DNA from: Shewanella algicola
Lineage (GTDB): Bacteria > Pseudomonadota > Gammaproteobacteria > Enterobacterales > Shewanellaceae
Assembly: GCF_014648035.1 (NCBI RefSeq)
Contig: NZ_BMQI01000014.1
Coordinates: 1-64,000 of the forward strand
DNA length: 64,000 nt
Reading direction: 5' to 3'
Shown here piece after piece: positions 1 through 8,855 of this stretch. Both the position numbers and the translations under genes were made by a program. Each line of letters starts with the position of its first letter. Position 1 is the first letter of the stretch. The notes beneath the pieces were generated by a model, which saw only the letters and a program-made list of their open reading frames with translations, was not told the DNA's origin and searched no databases.

Positions 1-30
1 AGTATTCATTTCCAGGCGCCTAATAAGTAA

Positions 31-64
31 AAAAGCCCGTTGCAAATGCAATGGGCTTTTTTAC
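31..64 (+). terminator. Rho-independent terminator 1 of the array
   Basis: AGCCCGTTGCA pairs with TGCAATGGGCT, with one G-T wobble, and a run of seven T follows. It would end transcription entering from the left, probably from an rRNA operon. Confidence 0.85.
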
Positions 65-93
65 GTCTAAGATTTGTGTATCAAATGAACATG

Positions 94-147
94 ATAGCTG
101 TGTGGTCGACATGCCCATGTGATAATAGGTCATTTTCAGACGCCTAA
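94..147 (+). pseudogene. 5S rRNA 3' fragment (copy 2)
   Basis: The segment carries GTGTGG, CCCATGTGA, TAGGTCATT and CAGACGCC in the order found in helices IV and I at the 3' end of gamma-proteobacterial 5S rRNA. The first two thirds of the gene are missing, so it cannot give a functional 5S. Confidence 0.65.
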
Positions 148-166
148 TTTCTCTGAAAAGAGAGTG

Positions 167-199
167 ATAAGCCCGTTGTTAACGCAACGGGCTTTTTTA
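167..199 (+). terminator. Rho-independent terminator 2 of the array
   Basis: AGCCCGTTG pairs with CAACGGGCT around a short loop and is followed by a T-run. The stem is almost the same as in terminators 1 and 3, which fits duplication. Confidence 0.85.
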
Positions 200-252
200 C
201 GTCTGGAATTTGAGTTTTGTGCATCAACCTTTATTTATAAAAATGATCAAGA

Positions 253-307
253 TAGCAGTGTGGTCGACATGCCCATATGAGAGTAGGTCATTTCCAGGCG
301 CCTAATA
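253..307 (+). pseudogene. 5S rRNA 3' fragment (copy 3)
   Basis: This is the best preserved fragment. GTGTGG is followed by CCCATATGAGAGTAGGTC and ATTTCCAGGCGCC, as at the end of a Shewanella-type 5S gene. The 5' part of 5S is absent. It is followed at once by the third terminator. Confidence 0.7.
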
Positions 308-311
308 AGTA

Positions 312-346
312 TGAAAGCCCGTTGCAAACGCAACGGGCTTTTTTAC
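312..346 (+). terminator. Rho-independent terminator 3 of the array
   Basis: AAGCCCGTTGC and GCAACGGGCTT form a perfect stem with a T-run. This is the last terminator before the GGDEF/EAL gene. Confidence 0.85.
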
Positions 347-565
347 GTTTGGAATTTGAGTTTGGTGTATCAATCTTTATTTATCAAAATGAGCAAGATA
401 ACAGTTTGTTCGATATGGTCATGTGAGAGTGATTCACATAAATAAATTATAAAACAGCTCTAAACACCTGGAATTAATATTATTTTTTTACTCGAGTCGG
501 TTTTGTTTTATTGTTTGGATAAATTTGAACTACAATATGTGGAGTAAAGCTTTCATTATTAAACA

Positions 566-3151
566 GTGTTTATCCTGTTTATGTGGTTGTGTTATATAAC
601 TATTCCTTTACATCTTGCTAAGATTACCGCTAGCATATATTTATCTATTTTATTGGGTGGGTTTATTTTGCCTCGGTTGCCGAAACTGTCTTTGTCTGTA
701 GTTGTTCCTGCATGTTTTTTTATCCTTTACCTCGGTTTGGTATGCGGGGAGTATTTTTATGAACATGCAGAATTAAATGATCAATTAGCGTTAAGACAAT
801 CAGAGCAAATTCAAAAAGATCTTTTTCGTATGAGTCATGTGATTGAGTCTTCTGTTATGACTCAAGACTTTGAACGTATTGAGCAGGAAGTTGCGTTAGT
901 ATCGACCGATCAGAATATGATGGCTTATGTTATTTTAGATTCTGCTAGTGATATTAAATTTGCTAACCATATAATTTGGCGGGAAAGTAATGCCATCAAT
1001 GTCCTTGAAGGTTATTCAGCCGATAAGCATCGTGCTTCTATTGGCAGCAATAAACCTAATGTCATCGTGAATTTTGAACGTTTATCGATTCAAGCCTATT
1101 ATCCGCTGAATTCAAATTCACGTTTTAGTTATTCGAATATGGTTGAACTTATTTATCTCGAATATGATATTGCAAATCTGCTATCTGAAGCTTCAGAGAG
1201 TTTGCTCAAGCGTTTTATTGAAATATGGGGTTTAGGTGCAATTGTACTGACATTGTTTTATATGCTCTTACATTATGCTTTTATTCGACCGCTGTCTCAA
1301 TTAAGTCGTGCTGCTAAAAACATCGATAAGCCAGACTTTAATACGAATATTATCTGTGTTACTCGTGAGATGACGACCTTACGAGATTATTTAAATTTAG
1401 TGAAAGGGCGTTTGTACCGTAGCCAAAAGCGACTTAATAATGCTGAGCAACGTTGGTTGTTTGCTGTAGAGGGGGCACGTAATGGCATTTGGGATTGGGC
1501 TATTGCTACTGGTGATGTGTTTGTTTCTGATCGCTGGAAAGAAATATTAGGCTATCAACCTTATGAACTTGATAATGACTATTCTGTTTGGGAGTCTCGT
1601 TTACATCGTGACGATAAGCCCCAAGTATTAAATACCCTTCAAAATTATATCAATAATCAACATGATGAATATGAGAGTGTACATCGTCTACGGCATAAAG
1701 ATGGCCGTTATATATGGGTGCTTGATCGAGGTAAAATTGTTGAGTGGGATGAGTTAGGTAGACCTTTAAGAATTATTGGTACTATTACCGATGTGTCAGG
1801 TGACGTTAAAAGTCAGCGTATTTCAGTGGATAAACCTAATCACAATGGCTTAACTGATTTAATTAATCGAGAGGTGCTTGCAGATCAACTTTATGATTTG
1901 CAAGTGCTTAGTCGCAAATCAGGTCAATTCTCAGCACTGTTAATGATTAATTTAGATAATTTTAAACTCATTAATGATGCCCTCGGACGGCAGTTAGGTG
2001 ATCGCCTATTGATGCAAATTGCAGCTCGGTTATCTGGGAGCTTTGCTAATGCGGGTACCGTGGCGCGTCTTGGTGCCGATGAGTTTGTTATTTTGGCTAA
2101 AAACTTTGGTCATGATATCGATCAAGCAAACAAACGTGCATTAGCCTTAGCGAGTGAAGTTAGGCAGCTCATTGGTCGCGGCTTTACTATTTCCGAACAA
2201 AACTTATCTATAACAGCTAGGGTGGGTTTGGTTGTTTTTGACGGTATTGAGTCGCTAGAACCACAAGTATTATTGGCTCGAGCAGATAGCGCTTTAGAGC
2301 AAGCAAAGGATAGTCGCTCCAATGGCTGCGCTATTTATCAGCCAGAATTAGACCAGCAACATGTACAGCCAATAAAGCTGCAAAGTGAACTTAAGCTTGC
2401 AATTCATAATAAACAAATGTCATTGGTGTATCAGCCTGTTGTTGATCATGCTGGGCAATTAAATAGTGTCGAAGTGTTGATGCGCTGGTATCACCCACAA
2501 TTTGGTTATATTAGTCCGCGCAAATTTATTGCAGCAGCTGAAGTGACAGATTATATTTTTGAGATTGAGCTTTGGGCACTCGATCAAGTGTTGTTGTTAA
2601 TTAACTCTTTACTGCAAACTAATTCTACTGTGCCTGTGATGTCTCTGAATATTTCTTCAAGGCATTTTCATCAGGATCATTTTGCTCATGTAGTGATAAG
2701 CAGAATATCAGCGGTTCATATCTCACCTAAATTGCTCCAATTTGAATTAGCGGAAGACATTTTCAAGGTTAATGCTGATGACGCAAGAAATAAGATTATA
2801 GAACTACAAGCTTATGGTATTAACATCGCGATGGACGATTTTGGTGGTGGCTCTTGTGGTGTGCATCAATTGCAAGGAATTTCATTTTCGCAGGTCAAGT
2901 TAGCAGCTGTGTATCTTGAGGAAATAGAATATAACCCTGAAACATTTAACATTGTTAATGCCGTAGTTGAGTTTGCTAATAAGTTGAATTTACCTGTTGT
3001 CGCTAAGCAAATAGAAAATAAAAAGCAACTAAACTTATTAACTCATGCAAATTGTTCAGGGTTTCAAGGTTACATTATTAGCCGACCACTTGATCAAGAT
3101 GACATTACACAGTTGATTAAGACGCAGTTATCGTTGAGTGTTGCGCCATAA
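566..3151 (+). CDS. Membrane PAS-GGDEF-EAL protein with degenerate catalytic motifs
   Basis: 861 residues if the GTG at 566 is used; an in-frame ATG at 581 is the alternative and neither has a well-placed ribosome site. There are hydrophobic segments near residues 20-60 and 217-240, enclosing a probable extracytoplasmic sensor region. A PAS_3-type domain (about 296-410), a GGDEF domain (about 425-585) and an EAL domain (about 605-855) follow. GGDEF reads GADEF near residue 502. The EAL motif reads EVL near 636, DDFGTG reads DDFGGG near 757, the usual KID reads KLA, and AEGVE reads AKQIE. Loss of these metal and catalytic residues suggests a c-di-GMP receptor or scaffold more than a working cyclase or phosphodiesterase. 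The function is inferred; the domain order is clear. Its 3' end overlaps the convergent hydrolase gene by 35 bp. Confidence 0.88.
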   Translation: MFILFMWLCYITIPLHLAKITASIYLSILLGGFILPRLPKLSLSVVVPACFFILYLGLVCGEYFYEHAELNDQLALRQSEQIQKDLFRMSHVIESSVMTQDFERIEQEVALVSTDQNMMAYVILDSASDIKFANHIIWRESNAINVLEGYSADKHRASIGSNKPNVIVNFERLSIQAYYPLNSNSRFSYSNMVELIYLEYDIANLLSEASESLLKRFIEIWGLGAIVLTLFYMLLHYAFIRPLSQLSRAAKNIDKPDFNTNIICVTREMTTLRDYLNLVKGRLYRSQKRLNNAEQRWLFAVEGARNGIWDWAIATGDVFVSDRWKEILGYQPYELDNDYSVWESRLHRDDKPQVLNTLQNYINNQHDEYESVHRLRHKDGRYIWVLDRGKIVEWDELGRPLRIIGTITDVSGDVKSQRISVDKPNHNGLTDLINREVLADQLYDLQVLSRKSGQFSALLMINLDNFKLINDALGRQLGDRLLMQIAARLSGSFANAGTVARLGADEFVILAKNFGHDIDQANKRALALASEVRQLIGRGFTISEQNLSITARVGLVVFDGIESLEPQVLLARADSALEQAKDSRSNGCAIYQPELDQQHVQPIKLQSELKLAIHNKQMSLVYQPVVDHAGQLNSVEVLMRWYHPQFGYISPRKFIAAAEVTDYIFEIELWALDQVLLLINSLLQTNSTVPVMSLNISSRHFHQDHFAHVVISRISAVHISPKLLQFELAEDIFKVNADDARNKIIELQAYGINIAMDDFGGGSCGVHQLQGISFSQVKLAAVYLEEIEYNPETFNIVNAVVEFANKLNLPVVAKQIENKKQLNLLTHANCSGFQGYIISRPLDQDDITQLIKTQLSLSVAP

Positions 3152-4091
3152 AGTCCATTGAATACGACAATGCGATATTGCGCATTGTATCTGTTTCAAT
3201 AAATACCTCATGAAACGCTCCTTCAATAACGACTTTATGACACTTGTTACTAAGCGAGCGATTTTGTGCTTCATTGCAAACAACGCTGTCCTTTTCTGCC
3301 TGTAAAATCAAAATCGGAGTTTGGCTCTCTTTGGCATAACCGATGCTTTGCATCGCTGCATCTAAGGCTTCAAGTAACCAATGATTGGTCGGTGATCCTA
3401 ATTGAGCCTCTGGTGTGGCGTTAAATACGTTACGATAGTGCTGATAACGCTGCAGGCTATGAGTAAGCTGATTTCGGTTAAAATTGACGGCTTGATAAGC
3501 ACCACCGCCTAATACAAAACGGCTGTTTACCTTGCCATTAACTATCTCGCTGTTATCAAATTTAGTGGCTAACCATCGTACTAACGACTCAGCAAAAGGC
3601 AGATTAATGCCAAACATAGGTGCTGAAAACACGGCCGCTGTAAATGTTGTGGGGTGCAAGTGTATATAGTGGCTTGCTATGGTGCTTCCCATTGAATGAG
3701 CTAACATAAATAGCTCTGTATGCTTAAAAGGCCTGACAACCTCATCAATGAATTGGCTGAGGTCTTGGGTATAATCACTAAAATTATCGACATATCCCAT
3801 ATGAGGGTTATGTGTCAGCCGGTCAGATAACCCTTGGCCTCGATGATCTAATGCATAGACGCTAAAACCCTGTTGAAATAAATCAAACATTAACTCTTTA
3901 TATTTTATATATGACTCAACACGACCATTGCTAATGACTATTGCTTTTTGGCTATCTGGATGTTGGATATGGGCATAAGCGATATTAATCCCGTCTGGTG
4001 TCTTAAAGTGACTTTGTTCGACTCCTAGCCAAAAATCGCGCTGGGCGCTGGTATCTAACTTGAGTTCAGACGAAAATTTCATGTAATGCAT
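3117..4091 (-). CDS. pldB: Alpha/beta hydrolase, lysophospholipase L2 (PldB)-like
   Basis: 324 residues, cytoplasmic in appearance with no signal peptide. It has the alpha/beta hydrolase order of a monoacylglycerol lipase or lysophospholipase: the YALDHRGQGLSDR strand-turn, the nucleophile elbow AHSMGST, a late Asp in LQAEKDSVV and His in EGAFHEVF. PldB-type enzymes hydrolyse lysophospholipids or monoacylglycerols. The start is uncertain between 4091 and an ATG three codons later. It lies 58 bp downstream of the DUF885 gene on the same strand and could be co-transcribed with it. The symbol follows overall resemblance and other serine hydrolases of this family are possible. Confidence 0.8.
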   Translation of the reverse strand: MHYMKFSSELKLDTSAQRDFWLGVEQSHFKTPDGINIAYAHIQHPDSQKAIVISNGRVESYIKYKELMFDLFQQGFSVYALDHRGQGLSDRLTHNPHMGYVDNFSDYTQDLSQFIDEVVRPFKHTELFMLAHSMGSTIASHYIHLHPTTFTAAVFSAPMFGINLPFAESLVRWLATKFDNSEIVNGKVNSRFVLGGGAYQAVNFNRNQLTHSLQRYQHYRNVFNATPEAQLGSPTNHWLLEALDAAMQSIGYAKESQTPILILQAEKDSVVCNEAQNRSLSNKCHKVVIEGAFHEVFIETDTMRNIALSYSMDFMAQHSTITAS

Positions 4092-4149
4092 TATGTATAA
4101 GCCAGCTGGTTAATATGTTTAGGCGTTTATCGAGTCATCACAATGGCCG

Positions 4150-5955
4150 TTAACTTTGGCCATTGGTGGTTAATAAGGCCTGTTGCTGCAAGATAAACTG
4201 ATCAATCATTTGTTCTAATACTGACATTGGAATTGACCCATTTTCAAGTACTGCATCATGAAAAGCTCTGAGGTTAAAATCAGCGCCTAATTCGGTCTCT
4301 GCTTTTGCACGTAAACGTTTAATGATGAGCTCGCCTATTTTGTAAGACAGTGCTTGCCCTGGCCATGAAATATAACGGTCAATCTCTGTGGTGACATTAT
4401 GCATTGATAGCGCGGTATTACTGGCCATAAAATCAATTGCTTGTTGGCGAGTCCAGTCTTTTGAATGCATCCCAGTGTCGACGACTAGGCGAGCTGCTCG
4501 CCACATTTCGTAAGTTAAACGGCCAAAGTTACTGTATGGGTCTTGATAAAACCCGGCTTCAAGTCCAAGGTATTCTGAATATAGTCCCCAGCCTTCACCA
4601 AACGCTGAAATATAGCTATAACGTCTAAAGTTGGGTAAATCAGTTAGCTCTTTATTTAATGAAATTTGCAGGTGATGCCCTGGTACTGCTTCATGCAGCG
4701 TGAGTGCTTCAAGTTCATATAAAGGGCGTTTATCTAAAGCGTAAGTATTAACCCAATAATAGCCAGGTTCGTCATCGCGGTTTGAGCCAGAGTAGCGTCC
4801 AGTGGTGTATTTAGGTGCTATTTCTGCAGGCACAGGGGCAATGCCATAAGGTGTACGAGGTAATTTACCAAAATATTTAGGCAGCATGGCATCGGCTTTT
4901 TTGGCAATAAAGGCGGCTTCTTTTAGTAGCTCATCAGCCGACTTAGGGTAAAACTTCGGATCGGTGCGTAAAAAATGTAAAAAGTCCGCAAAGCTGCCGT
5001 CAAATTTTACCTGTTGAATAATCGCCTCCATTTCGGCGCGTATTCTTGCCACTTCCTCAAGTCCAAGTTGATGGACTTGCTCGGCACTCATGTCGACTGT
5101 GGTGTAGTAATTAACTCTATTTTGATAAAACGCTGGGCCATCAGGTAGTGCTGATGCGGCAATTTCAGAGCGTGCATTGGGTATGTATTGCTCAGTCATA
5201 AAATCATAAAACTGTTGGTATACTGGCAATACTGTATTTGATACCAACTCAAGGCCTTGCAGGGTAAGTGCGGTTTTCTGTGCAGCGCTGAAATGGTTTG
5301 GGTAGTTAGTAAATGGCTTAAAGTAGCCACTTTTTTGTGGTTCAACAATAAAAGCACTAATACTGTCTTCGAAGCCTTTTAAGGTTATTTTTGCCGGCGT
5401 TATCCCGCTGGCAAGACCCTGCTTAAGCCAGAATGTTTGTTGTTCAAAATAGCGAGGCATGTCTTCTAACTTGGCAATATATTGCTGGTAATCTTCAATA
5501 TTGTTAAAAGATGATTTTGCGATGGAGGCGATATACGCGTGAAAGCCACTTTCAGCGGTGATCGGCAGGTAATGGTCATGAAAGCGATAAAGGTCAACAT
5601 CATTTTGCAGCTGAGCTTGGAGCATATCGGCGTTGATAACACTAGCGCTCGATAACTCACTACGGTCTAGCGCAGCGAGCTGTTTGAGCAACGTTTTTAT
5701 TCGCTGATCTTTTTGTGCTAATGATTCTGGGGATAAGTCGGTGAGTTTACTGGCAGCATCTTTGTTGCCTAAACTGGCAGCAAGCTCAGGAGAATACGCT
5801 AAAGTGAGCTCCCAGCTTTTATCTATTAAGGTCTGTAAGTCTTGTTCGGCATTGGCTTGTGTCGCAGGCGCTACTGCGGAAGCTAGTGGTGCCGCGTTAA
5901 ATTGACAACCAGATAAACTGAATACAAAAAGTGCAGGTAAAAGCAGCAAGCGCAT
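4150..5955 (-). CDS. DUF885 family lipoprotein, putative metallopeptidase-like
   Basis: About 601 residues from the preferred ATG at 5955, which sits 6-7 bases after AAAGGA; an in-frame ATG at 5970 would add five residues. The N-terminus is a lipoprotein signal with lipobox LSGC, so it is probably anchored in an envelope membrane. The body is the DUF885 fold common in Shewanella and related bacteria, with HEAVPGHH near residue 420 and a downstream EGWGLYSEYLG region. Those motifs resemble a gluzincin-type zinc site (HExxH-like plus Glu), so a peptidase role is plausible but unproven. It lies upstream of the PldB-like gene on the same strand. Confidence 0.85.
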   Translation of the reverse strand: MRLLLLPALFVFSLSGCQFNAAPLASAVAPATQANAEQDLQTLIDKSWELTLAYSPELAASLGNKDAASKLTDLSPESLAQKDQRIKTLLKQLAALDRSELSSASVINADMLQAQLQNDVDLYRFHDHYLPITAESGFHAYIASIAKSSFNNIEDYQQYIAKLEDMPRYFEQQTFWLKQGLASGITPAKITLKGFEDSISAFIVEPQKSGYFKPFTNYPNHFSAAQKTALTLQGLELVSNTVLPVYQQFYDFMTEQYIPNARSEIAASALPDGPAFYQNRVNYYTTVDMSAEQVHQLGLEEVARIRAEMEAIIQQVKFDGSFADFLHFLRTDPKFYPKSADELLKEAAFIAKKADAMLPKYFGKLPRTPYGIAPVPAEIAPKYTTGRYSGSNRDDEPGYYWVNTYALDKRPLYELEALTLHEAVPGHHLQISLNKELTDLPNFRRYSYISAFGEGWGLYSEYLGLEAGFYQDPYSNFGRLTYEMWRAARLVVDTGMHSKDWTRQQAIDFMASNTALSMHNVTTEIDRYISWPGQALSYKIGELIIKRLRAKAETELGADFNLRAFHDAVLENGSIPMSVLEQMIDQFILQQQALLTTNGQS

Positions 5956-6173
5956 CGAAAGTCCTTTCATGTAGCAAAGTGTTGGCTTCGTTTATTGAGA
6001 GTATGCCCGATTTCAATCTAAAAACACATGGCAAATACAGTTAAGGTTTGTTGTGACAGGGTTCAGAAATAAGCAATCGTCATCAGAAAATATGTAAATA
6101 CATGTTAAACTAAATGCTATTCTCTGACCGAAAAAATTAAACCAATGGCAGGGTAAGTTTATAGGGGTTAATT

Positions 6174-7172
6174 ATGATAGATACAACCATTCCGCTGGTT
6201 GATTTACATCGTCACTTAGACGGTAATGTTAGCGTAAAAACCATTTGGGAATTAGGCCATCAACATGGCATTCAGTTACCCGCTAATTCGTTAGAAGAGC
6301 TTGCGCCTTTTGTGCAAATTCAGGGTAAAGAAAACAATCTGGTTGATTTTTTAAAGAAGCTAGATTGGATGGTTGCTGTATTGGCTGATTTAGATGCTGT
6401 TAAGCGTGTTGCCTATGAAAACGTAGCCGATGCAGCAGCTCAAGGATTAGATTATGCAGAACTGCGCTTTAGTCCTTATTATATGGCGATGAATCATAAT
6501 TTACCCATTGAAGGCGTGGTTGAAGCGGTTATTGATGGTGTTCGTGCTGGCGTTAAAGAGCACGACGTTCAAATTAACCTCATTGGCATTATGTCGCGCT
6601 CTTTTGGCCAAGAAAAATGCCGTTTAGAGTTAGAAGGCATTTTAGCGCACCGTGACAGCATTGTTGCAATGGATCTCGCGGGTGATGAGCTAGGTTTCCC
6701 AGGCGATTTATTTACCGAACACTTTAAACGTGTACGTGATGCCGGACTACAAATCACTGCTCATGCGGGTGAGGCGGCGGGTGCTGAAAGCATGTGGCAA
6801 GCCATTAACGTTTTAGGTGCCACTCGTATTGGCCATGGTGTTAATGCTATTCACGATCCTAAATTAATGGAATACCTTGTTAAACATCGTATTGGTATTG
6901 AATCGTGCCCAACCAGTAATTTACATACTTCAACCGTCGCAAACTATGATGTGCATCCTCTGCGTAAATTTTTAGACGCTGGTGTGTTAATTGGTTTGAA
7001 TACTGATGACCCAGGCGTGAGCGCAATTGATATCGCGCACGAGTATCGTGTGGTTAAATCAGAAATGGGCTTTAGCGATAACCAATTGGCAACCTTGCAA
7101 CGTAATGGCGTTGAGATGGCGTTTTTGTCAGACAATGAGCGTAAAGCGTTATACGCAAGAAAAGAGAAATAA
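6174..7172 (+). CDS. add: Adenosine deaminase
   Basis: 332 residues. It converts adenosine and deoxyadenosine to inosine and deoxyinosine in purine salvage. The amidohydrolase metal and catalytic motifs are all visible: [11 protein letters not shown] at the N-terminus, [12 protein letters not shown] in the middle, [18 protein letters not shown], and [10 protein letters not shown] near the C-terminus. AGGGG lies a few bases before the ATG. It stands alone between the DUF885 gene and hemN and shares a bidirectional terminator with hemN. Length and motifs match the family. Confidence 0.95.
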   Translation: MIDTTIPLVDLHRHLDGNVSVKTIWELGHQHGIQLPANSLEELAPFVQIQGKENNLVDFLKKLDWMVAVLADLDAVKRVAYENVADAAAQGLDYAELRFSPYYMAMNHNLPIEGVVEAVIDGVRAGVKEHDVQINLIGIMSRSFGQEKCRLELEGILAHRDSIVAMDLAGDELGFPGDLFTEHFKRVRDAGLQITAHAGEAAGAESMWQAINVLGATRIGHGVNAIHDPKLMEYLVKHRIGIESCPTSNLHTSTVANYDVHPLRKFLDAGVLIGLNTDDPGVSAIDIAHEYRVVKSEMGFSDNQLATLQRNGVEMAFLSDNERKALYARKEK

Positions 7173-7237
7173 CCTGAGTTTAAATAGCTTGAGTTGAATG
7201 CCAATAAAACATTGCGTTAAACCTGATAAAGTACATA

Positions 7238-7270
7238 ACAAAATAGCCAGCAAATGCTGGCTATTTTTAT
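7238..7270. terminator. Bidirectional terminator between add and hemN
   Basis: AAATAGCCAGCA and TGCTGGCTATTT form a near-perfect stem with a two-base loop. T-rich tails lie on both strands, as expected between two convergent genes. Confidence 0.85.
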
Positions 7271-7294
7271 GTTCAGATATTGATTAACGCTGGG

Positions 7295-8671
7295 TTAAAT
7301 CACCCGTGAAAACTGCTGTTGACGGGCTTTTTGACGATAATAGACATCAAAGCACATACAGATGTTACGGATAAGTAGACGACCGGTCGCGCTAACGGTA
7401 AGTTTGCGGTCCGTTATATCGACAAGCTTATCGTTAATAAAGGTCTGTAATAACTTTAAGTCTTCAGCAAAGTAGTCTTCAAATTGAATATCAAATGCGG
7501 CATCAATTTTGGCCATATCTAAGTCAAAATGACAAATGATTTGCTTAATGACCGCACGGCGGATTTCATCATCGCGGTTTAAGCTACAACCTTTCCAAAG
7601 TGCATGACCATTAGCGTCAATTGACTCGTAGTAAGGGCGAATGTCTTTTTGATTTTGTGCATAACAATCGCCAATTTGGCTGATTGATGAAACACCTAAA
7701 CCTAATAAGTCACATTCTTCCTGAGTGGTATAACCTTGGAAATTACGATGCAGCTTGCCGGCATTTTGTAATTTAGCTAATTCATCTGTTGGCTTAGCAA
7801 AGTGGTCCATACCAATAAACTGATAACCGGCACCCGTCAACGACTCAATGGTTTGATGCAACATATCGAGTTTTTGTTGTGGTGATGGCATATCGGCATC
7901 TTTAATTTTACGTTGTGCCGCAAAACGTGATGGCAAATGCGCATAGTTAAATACCGATAAACGATCTGGCGATAATTCAATAATACGCGCGATAGTCTTC
8001 GCAAAGGTTTCGGGTGTTTGTAGCGGTAGACCATAAATAAGGTCAACGTTTGTCGATACAAATCCTAGTTCTTTTGCTCTGGCTATTAAGTCGAATATAA
8101 ATTGTTCGTCTTGTTCGCGATTTACCGCAACTTGAACATCTTTATTGAAGTCTTGCACACCAATAGATACCCGGTTAAAGCCGGCTTCTTTTAGCGTGTC
8201 TAACATGGTGAGTTCTATTTCACGCGGGTCGACTTCAATTGAGTATTCACCTACTTCAGCAAAGTTAAAGTGTTCTTTAATTAGTGTCGTTAACTTAAGA
8301 ATTTGCTCAGGACTTAAGAAGGTTGGTGTGCCGCCGCCCCAATGCATTTGGGTTACGGTGTAGTTTTTGAATAGTGGTGCGCGCTTAATAATTTCAGCGG
8401 CTAAATACTCAATATATTGGTCTGCTTTGTGGGCATGGCGAGTAATAATTTTATTACAGCCACAGTAGTAACAAAGCTTGGCACAAAAAGGAATATGCAC
8501 ATACAACGACAGTTTGTCGGTTTTGCTATTTTTAATCGATGTCAGTAAATCTTGCTCAGTAAAGGCGTCATCGAATTCTAATGCGGTCGGATAAGAAGTA
8601 TAACGGGGACCGCTGTAATTGTATTTTTCGATCATCGACTGATCCCAACTAATCTGAGTGGGCTGCTTCAA
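7295..8671 (-). CDS. hemN: Oxygen-independent coproporphyrinogen III oxidase
   Basis: 458 residues. This radical SAM enzyme decarboxylates coproporphyrinogen III to protoporphyrinogen IX without oxygen. YVHIPFCAKLCYYCGCNK contains the CxxxCxxCxC signature of true HemN. HWGGGTPTFL and SIGVQDFNKDVQ are also typical, and the C-terminal HemN domain is present. The start appears to be a TTG at 8671, seven bases after CGGAGGA, which is an unusually strong ribosome site for a rare start codon. A class II FNR-type promoter lies upstream at 8708-8748, consistent with use under low oxygen. Confidence 0.95.
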   Translation of the reverse strand: MKQPTQISWDQSMIEKYNYSGPRYTSYPTALEFDDAFTEQDLLTSIKNSKTDKLSLYVHIPFCAKLCYYCGCNKIITRHAHKADQYIEYLAAEIIKRAPLFKNYTVTQMHWGGGTPTFLSPEQILKLTTLIKEHFNFAEVGEYSIEVDPREIELTMLDTLKEAGFNRVSIGVQDFNKDVQVAVNREQDEQFIFDLIARAKELGFVSTNVDLIYGLPLQTPETFAKTIARIIELSPDRLSVFNYAHLPSRFAAQRKIKDADMPSPQQKLDMLHQTIESLTGAGYQFIGMDHFAKPTDELAKLQNAGKLHRNFQGYTTQEECDLLGLGVSSISQIGDCYAQNQKDIRPYYESIDANGHALWKGCSLNRDDEIRRAVIKQIICHFDLDMAKIDAAFDIQFEDYFAEDLKLLQTFINDKLVDITDRKLTVSATGRLLIRNICMCFDVYYRQKARQQQFSRVI

Positions 8672-8707
8672 GGCGTGTCCTCCGGGGGTAAATTAGCAAC
8701 ACGCGAA

Positions 8708-8748
8708 GTATGCAATGTTCGTAAACAAATTAACTTGATCTAGGTTGT
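8708..8748 (-). promoter_or_regulatory. Putative FNR/EtrA-dependent promoter of hemN
   Basis: On the minus strand ACAAC-CTAG-ATCAA has one perfect FNR half-site (ATCAA, at 8735-8748 overall) and one poor half. Exactly 29 bases separate the site centre from a -10-like CATACT (8708-8713), which puts the site at -41.5 as in class II FNR promoters. The spacing is the strongest argument, and the weak left half-site lowers confidence. Confidence 0.5.
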
Positions 8749-8855
8749 AAAAATGAATGTTGCTTGTTTAAACCCATGCAGTTTAGCGCTCGCTGATATG
8801 AGATTTTGTTAGTAATGAGGCGTATATCACAGTCTATTACCGTAAAATATTGAAG

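Larger units (their letters stand above)
1..432 (+). repeat. Tandem array of 5S rRNA 3'-end remnants plus terminators
   Basis: Three to four copies of a unit of roughly 135-150 bp are visible. Each unit has a segment like the 3' end of 5S rRNA (GAGAGTAGGTCATTTCCAGG at 279-296), then CGCCTAAT, a GC-rich hairpin with a T-run, and an AT-rich spacer containing ACGTCTGGAATTTGAG or a variant. The 5S-like segments lie at about 1-22, 94-147, 253-307 and, much decayed, 398-432. None is a full 5S gene. The layout suggests that an rRNA operon ends just left of position 1 and that its 5S tail and terminator were duplicated. That origin is inference; the repetition is seen directly. Confidence 0.8.
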
